Positions 38,385-40,353 of a stretch of 40,353 nucleotides of DNA are shown one piece after another. Under the pieces are notes generated by a model, which searched no databases, was not told the DNA's origin, and was given only the letters and a program-made list of their open reading frames with translations. The stretch's first letter is position 1. Each line of letters begins with the position of its first letter. The position numbers and the translations under genes are program-made. The stretch spans positions 1-40,353 of IMG/VR virus record IMGVR_UViG_3300032579_000940; one strand, given 5' to 3'. This DNA comes from a virus.

Positions 38385-38621
38385 ATGCGCTACGAGTGCG
38401 ATACGCGGGGCGAGTGGCTGGTAAATCCAGAGGAGCTTGCGGACAAGCTCGGAATCACCAGCGAACAGCTGAAGGAGGAGACCGCCCTTGGCTTGATCCG
38501 CATTCGCATCGAGTGCGGATGCGATGAGGATGAAGGGCGCTCGCGTATCACGGTCCAAAGCCGTCAGTGCACCTGGGAGGGCATCTTCGACAGGGACGGT
38601 TCGCTTCTCAAGGAAGCGTAG
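38385..38621 (+). CDS. DUF6522-like protein, copy 1
   Basis: A 78-residue protein with GGAGGG 11 bases before ATG. It has the family-like pattern W-L-V-N-P-E-E-L-A-D-K-L-G-I-T followed by LKEETALGLIRIRIECGCDE, and ITVQSRQCTWEGIFDRDGSL at the end. The paralogue at 39084 keeps the same plan. Small DUF6522 proteins of methylobacteria have no known role. It may be transcribed with the 53-residue ORF 73 bases upstream. Confidence 0.7.
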   Translation: MRYECDTRGEWLVNPEELADKLGITSEQLKEETALGLIRIRIECGCDEDEGRSRITVQSRQCTWEGIFDRDGSLLKEA

Positions 38622-38686
38622 TCCGCCGGCCACAAATCCTCACCAACCGTCTGCCTTGCCTGTCCGCCTCCCTCAATCCCTCGATC

Positions 38687-38761
38687 GCTGGCGTCAAGCA
38701 CTGCGAACTGGTTGGCGGAGCGCTGGATCAGGCCATCGCCGGTAAATGTCAGGGCGGACAT
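38687..38761 (-). pseudogene. 5' fragment of a gpZ-like gene
   Basis: The frame reads MSALTFTGDGLIQRSANQFA then VLDAS, matching the first 25 codons of the gpZ-like gene at 38060 (MSALTFTGDGLLGRFANQLA). After that similarity stops and the remaining 40 codons are shadow of the DUF6522-like gene. It is a truncated copy made by the tandem duplication. Confidence 0.75.
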
Positions 38762-38849
38762 GGATTGCCCTCGTAATCGAGCCTGATCGTATCCACTTCC
38801 TCATTATCCCTCCGCGCATACCGTGCTCTGGGCAACGATGCGGAGGTCC

Positions 38850-39011
38850 ATGATGGCCCGGATTCCCACCAACGGCAGAGCGGCCCCTGTCTCGACCGAG
38901 GACTTCAACGAGCGTGTGAAGCGCCTCCTCGCAGGTAAACCCGAACCCCTGAGGGTCGTGAAACACCGGACGAGCGCGGCTTGGCCGAGAAAGCCTGCAC
39001 CCACTCAATAA
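38850..39011 (+). CDS. small duplicated hypothetical protein, copy 2
   Basis: A 53-residue paralogue of the protein at 38150: MMARIPTNGRAAPVSTEDFN, then KRLLAGKPEPLRVVKHRTSA and WPRKPAPTQ. GGAGG lies three bases before the ATG, better than in copy 1. Basic and Pro-rich; function unknown. Confidence 0.6.
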   Translation: MMARIPTNGRAAPVSTEDFNERVKRLLAGKPEPLRVVKHRTSAAWPRKPAPTQ

Positions 39012-39083
39012 TCTTTGGCTGAAAGTGTGCTAGGGTCAGCCTCAGCCCTGCATCTGCTGCCGAGCTGATGGAGGGTCACGCCC

Positions 39084-39332
39084 ATGCGCTTTGATCTCAA
39101 CATCGCTGGCGAGTGGGTTGTCGACCCCAACGAACTTGCGGACAAGCTCGGAACCACGACTGCTTTTCTGAAAGAAGGGTACCGCCGCGGTTTGATCTGG
39201 GTCACGGTCGTGTCCGGACAGTATGAGGATGCCGGGTCCAATCGCATCACGATCCGAGGCCATGATTTGTTCTGGCAGGGAACCTTCGGTCCGAAGGGGG
39301 CGCTGATCAGCGAGCGCTTCGGCAACAACTAA
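39084..39332 (+). CDS. DUF6522-like protein, copy 2
   Basis: An 82-residue paralogue of the protein at 38385: GEWVVDPNELADKLGTTTAF, then LKEGYRRGLIWVTVVSGQYE and ITIRGHDLFWQGTFGPKGAL. GGAGGG precedes the ATG by 10 bases. It has diverged enough that the two copies are not recent. Function unknown. Confidence 0.7.
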   Translation: MRFDLNIAGEWVVDPNELADKLGTTTAFLKEGYRRGLIWVTVVSGQYEDAGSNRITIRGHDLFWQGTFGPKGALISERFGNN

Positions 39333-39333
39333 T

Positions 39334-39355
39334 CCAGTGGAAGGCCTTCCTCTGG
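39334..39355. repeat. near-perfect 22-base inverted repeat
   Basis: CCAGTGGAAGG faces CCTTCCTCTGG with a single mismatch, a few bases after the DUF6522-like stop codon. No T-run follows, so it is not a classical terminator. It could be a protein-binding site or a weak hairpin end. Confidence 0.4.
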
Positions 39356-39385
39356 GAACGATGCCGAAACACAGGATGCCATCGC

Positions 39386-39709
39386 ATGCGCCTAACGATC
39401 GTTCTCGTCCTTCTGGCGGCTGCCACGCTCGCCGGAGGATCGTTCCTGAACGGCGCAAGGTCAGCCGAGATGGCTGTGCCTCAGGTATCAGGCACGGCTC
39501 CGACGGGAGGGCTGACGGATGCTGTCAAGCGGAAGTTCAAGCTTGAGGCAGACCAGCGTGAGGAAGCCAACAAAAAGAGGCAGGCGCGAACCGAGCGGCT
39601 GACAAGGTCCGTGTGCTTCGGGTGCGGTGGGCCGATCATACCCTTCGATCCGACCGGCGGCGAAGCTGCACGGAAGGATGTTTCTCCTGCCCGTCACAGG
39701 AAGCGCTGA
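39386..39709 (+). CDS. exported small hypothetical protein
   Basis: A 107-residue protein. MRLTIVLVLLAAATLAGGSF is a clear signal peptide, with a possible cut near ARSAEM. The mature part is charged (KRKFKLEADQREEANKKRQA) and contains a CFGCGGPI motif with two Cys, then a Lys/Arg-rich end. It is probably periplasmic, where the Cys pair might bind metal or form a disulphide. No family recognised. Confidence 0.6.
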   Translation: MRLTIVLVLLAAATLAGGSFLNGARSAEMAVPQVSGTAPTGGLTDAVKRKFKLEADQREEANKKRQARTERLTRSVCFGCGGPIIPFDPTGGEAARKDVSPARHRKR

Positions 39710-39854
39710 GACCGACTGGCGCGGCAAGCCTCATGACGACAACGGCGATCGACGATACGGAGCATGAGCTTTCAGCACCCTGCTGTAGCAATGCCGCCAA
39801 GTCGCATCGTTGGCCCAGCAAATCGTCTGCAACGTTATTCGAAGGGGTGCCGCT

Positions 39855-40223
39855 ATGTCCCTTCTCACGTATCTCAAGGCCAGGCTTCGGTGGTTTGCGT
39901 CCGGCAGCCAAGCTGATCAAGACAGCTACAAGCTTGCTCGGGTCGCGGAGCGCGGCAAGTCGAAGAGCCGCGACACCTATTGCCGTGCCCATTTTGAAAG
40001 GGACTACAACACGGCCTGTGCGCTGCTTGAGCAGCGCATGAACGCCAAGTTTCCAGACAGCTTCCACGACAGGCTCGGAACGGGACCGAACAACGCCTAC
40101 GCGCACGGTGAGAAGCGGTCGCATACCGTAGACGATGCCTCGATCGCCATCGCCAAGGCGTTACGTAAGGGCGCTACGATCGAAGAAGCTGCAGAGGCTG
40201 GAGCTGCTAAGATCGGCATCTGA
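39855..40223 (+). CDS. hypothetical protein
   Basis: A 122-residue protein from MSLLTYLKARLRWFASGSQA, with AAGGGG eight bases before ATG; an ATG 45 bases upstream is less likely. SKSRDTYCRAHFERDYNTAC and EQRMNAKFPDSFHDRLGTGP look like a folded basic domain. The C-terminal helix TIEEAAEAGAAKIGI is regular. It may be cytoplasmic; no family recognised. Confidence 0.55.
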   Translation: MSLLTYLKARLRWFASGSQADQDSYKLARVAERGKSKSRDTYCRAHFERDYNTACALLEQRMNAKFPDSFHDRLGTGPNNAYAHGEKRSHTVDDASIAIAKALRKGATIEEAAEAGAAKIGI

Positions 40224-40267
40224 CTAAGAGCGTGGGACAAAACCGCGGCTGAGGGGGTTGGGAGAGG

Positions 40268-40353
40268 ATGGACGCTCTCGTACCCGACGATCTCTGGGCG
40301 GTGGTCGAGCCGCTTCTGCCGCCTGAGCCCGAGAAGCCGAAAGGCGGTCGCCC
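40268..40353 (+). CDS. IS5-family transposase, 5' end only
   Basis: The first 28 codons, MDALVPDDLWAVVEPLLPPE then PEKPKGGR, match the N-terminus of IS5-type transposases (DUF4096). GGGAGAGG precedes the ATG. The gene runs off the window. The insertion sequence boundary probably lies near 40225-40240, just after the stop of the preceding gene, but its inverted repeat cannot be paired here. Confidence 0.8.
   Translation, partial: MDALVPDDLWAVVEPLLPPEPEKPKGGR

Larger units (their letters stand above)
37978..38621. repeat. tandem duplication, copy 1
   Basis: From about 37978 the segment holds the first codons of the gpZ-like gene (minus), then a 53-residue ORF and a DUF6522-like ORF (plus). 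The same order and much of the sequence returns about 700 bases to the right. Shared stretches include CGTGCTCTG, CATCTGCTGCCGAGCTGATG and the start of gpZ. Confidence 0.8.
38683..39332. repeat. tandem duplication, copy 2
   Basis: Second copy of the unit described at 37978. The gpZ part is limited to about 25 codons, followed by the second 53-residue ORF and the second DUF6522-like ORF. Offsets of the matching starts are 701 (gpZ), 700 (53-residue ORF) and 699 (DUF6522), so the unit is about 700 bp and has few indels. Confidence 0.8.

Noticed and set aside
1-40353. CRISPR arrays, rRNA and tRNA genes
   Set aside because: No regularly spaced direct repeats, and no tRNA- or rRNA-like segments were seen on reading through the window. 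A tRNA at a prophage attachment site was looked for near both edges of the late block and not found.

Overview
The window looks like a chromosome segment of a high-GC alphaproteobacterium, most likely Methylobacterium/Methylorubrum. This rests on protein style (a phasin, several small DUF6894 proteins, two DUF6522-like proteins, IS5-type transposase pieces) and on base composition, not on a database search. Its centre, about 8.3 to 36.3 kb, is one long minus-strand block of bacteriophage late genes. Both flanks are accessory DNA made of small genes, decayed genes and duplicated segments.

Left flank (1-8.3 kb). A phasin gene with a clear terminator and a small companion gene are followed by a decaying patchwork: a DUF6894 remnant, two separate scraps of the UmuC C-terminus, a truncated IS5-type transposase, a low-GC zinc-ribbon gene, and a DUF6894 pseudogene with two identifiable lesions. 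Then come a Crp/Fnr-type regulator and several intact DUF6894 genes. Two of these sit in adjacent copies of a roughly 445-bp unit that also carries a copy of the phage late-operon terminator.

Phage block, read right to left in transcription order. (1) Head module of lambda type: Nu1-like small terminase, GpA-like large terminase, gpW-like joiner, GpB-like portal, ClpP-like protease fused to a scaffold with an internal start, gpD-like decoration protein, gpE-like capsid, FII-like joiner. (2) Contractile-tail baseplate of P2 type: V, W, J and a long repeat-bearing I. (3) A host-recognition module: a 766-residue unrecognised protein, fibre-like proteins, a beta-propeller-like protein and a fibre-assembly-like protein. 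(4) P2-type sheath (with a four-repeat insertion), tube, tail chaperone with a -1 frameshift, tape measure, U, X and D. (5) Lysis: a GH24 lysozyme and a run of overlapping membrane-protein genes ending at a strong terminator. Most genes abut or overlap (ATGA, GTGA, TGATG), so they probably form one or a few long transcripts. One small membrane-protein gene on the opposite strand breaks the tail cluster and looks like a moron.

No integrase, repressor, replication or transcription-control gene of a temperate phage is visible on either side of the late block. Either the early region is far away or lost, or this is a late-genes-only (domesticated or defective) particle locus.

Right flank (36.3-40.35 kb). 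Another DUF6894 gene, small unknown genes, and a detached lambda-gpZ-like tail gene. The 5' end of that gene, plus two neighbouring small genes, has been tandemly duplicated as a roughly 700-bp unit. The window ends inside the start of an IS5-type transposase.
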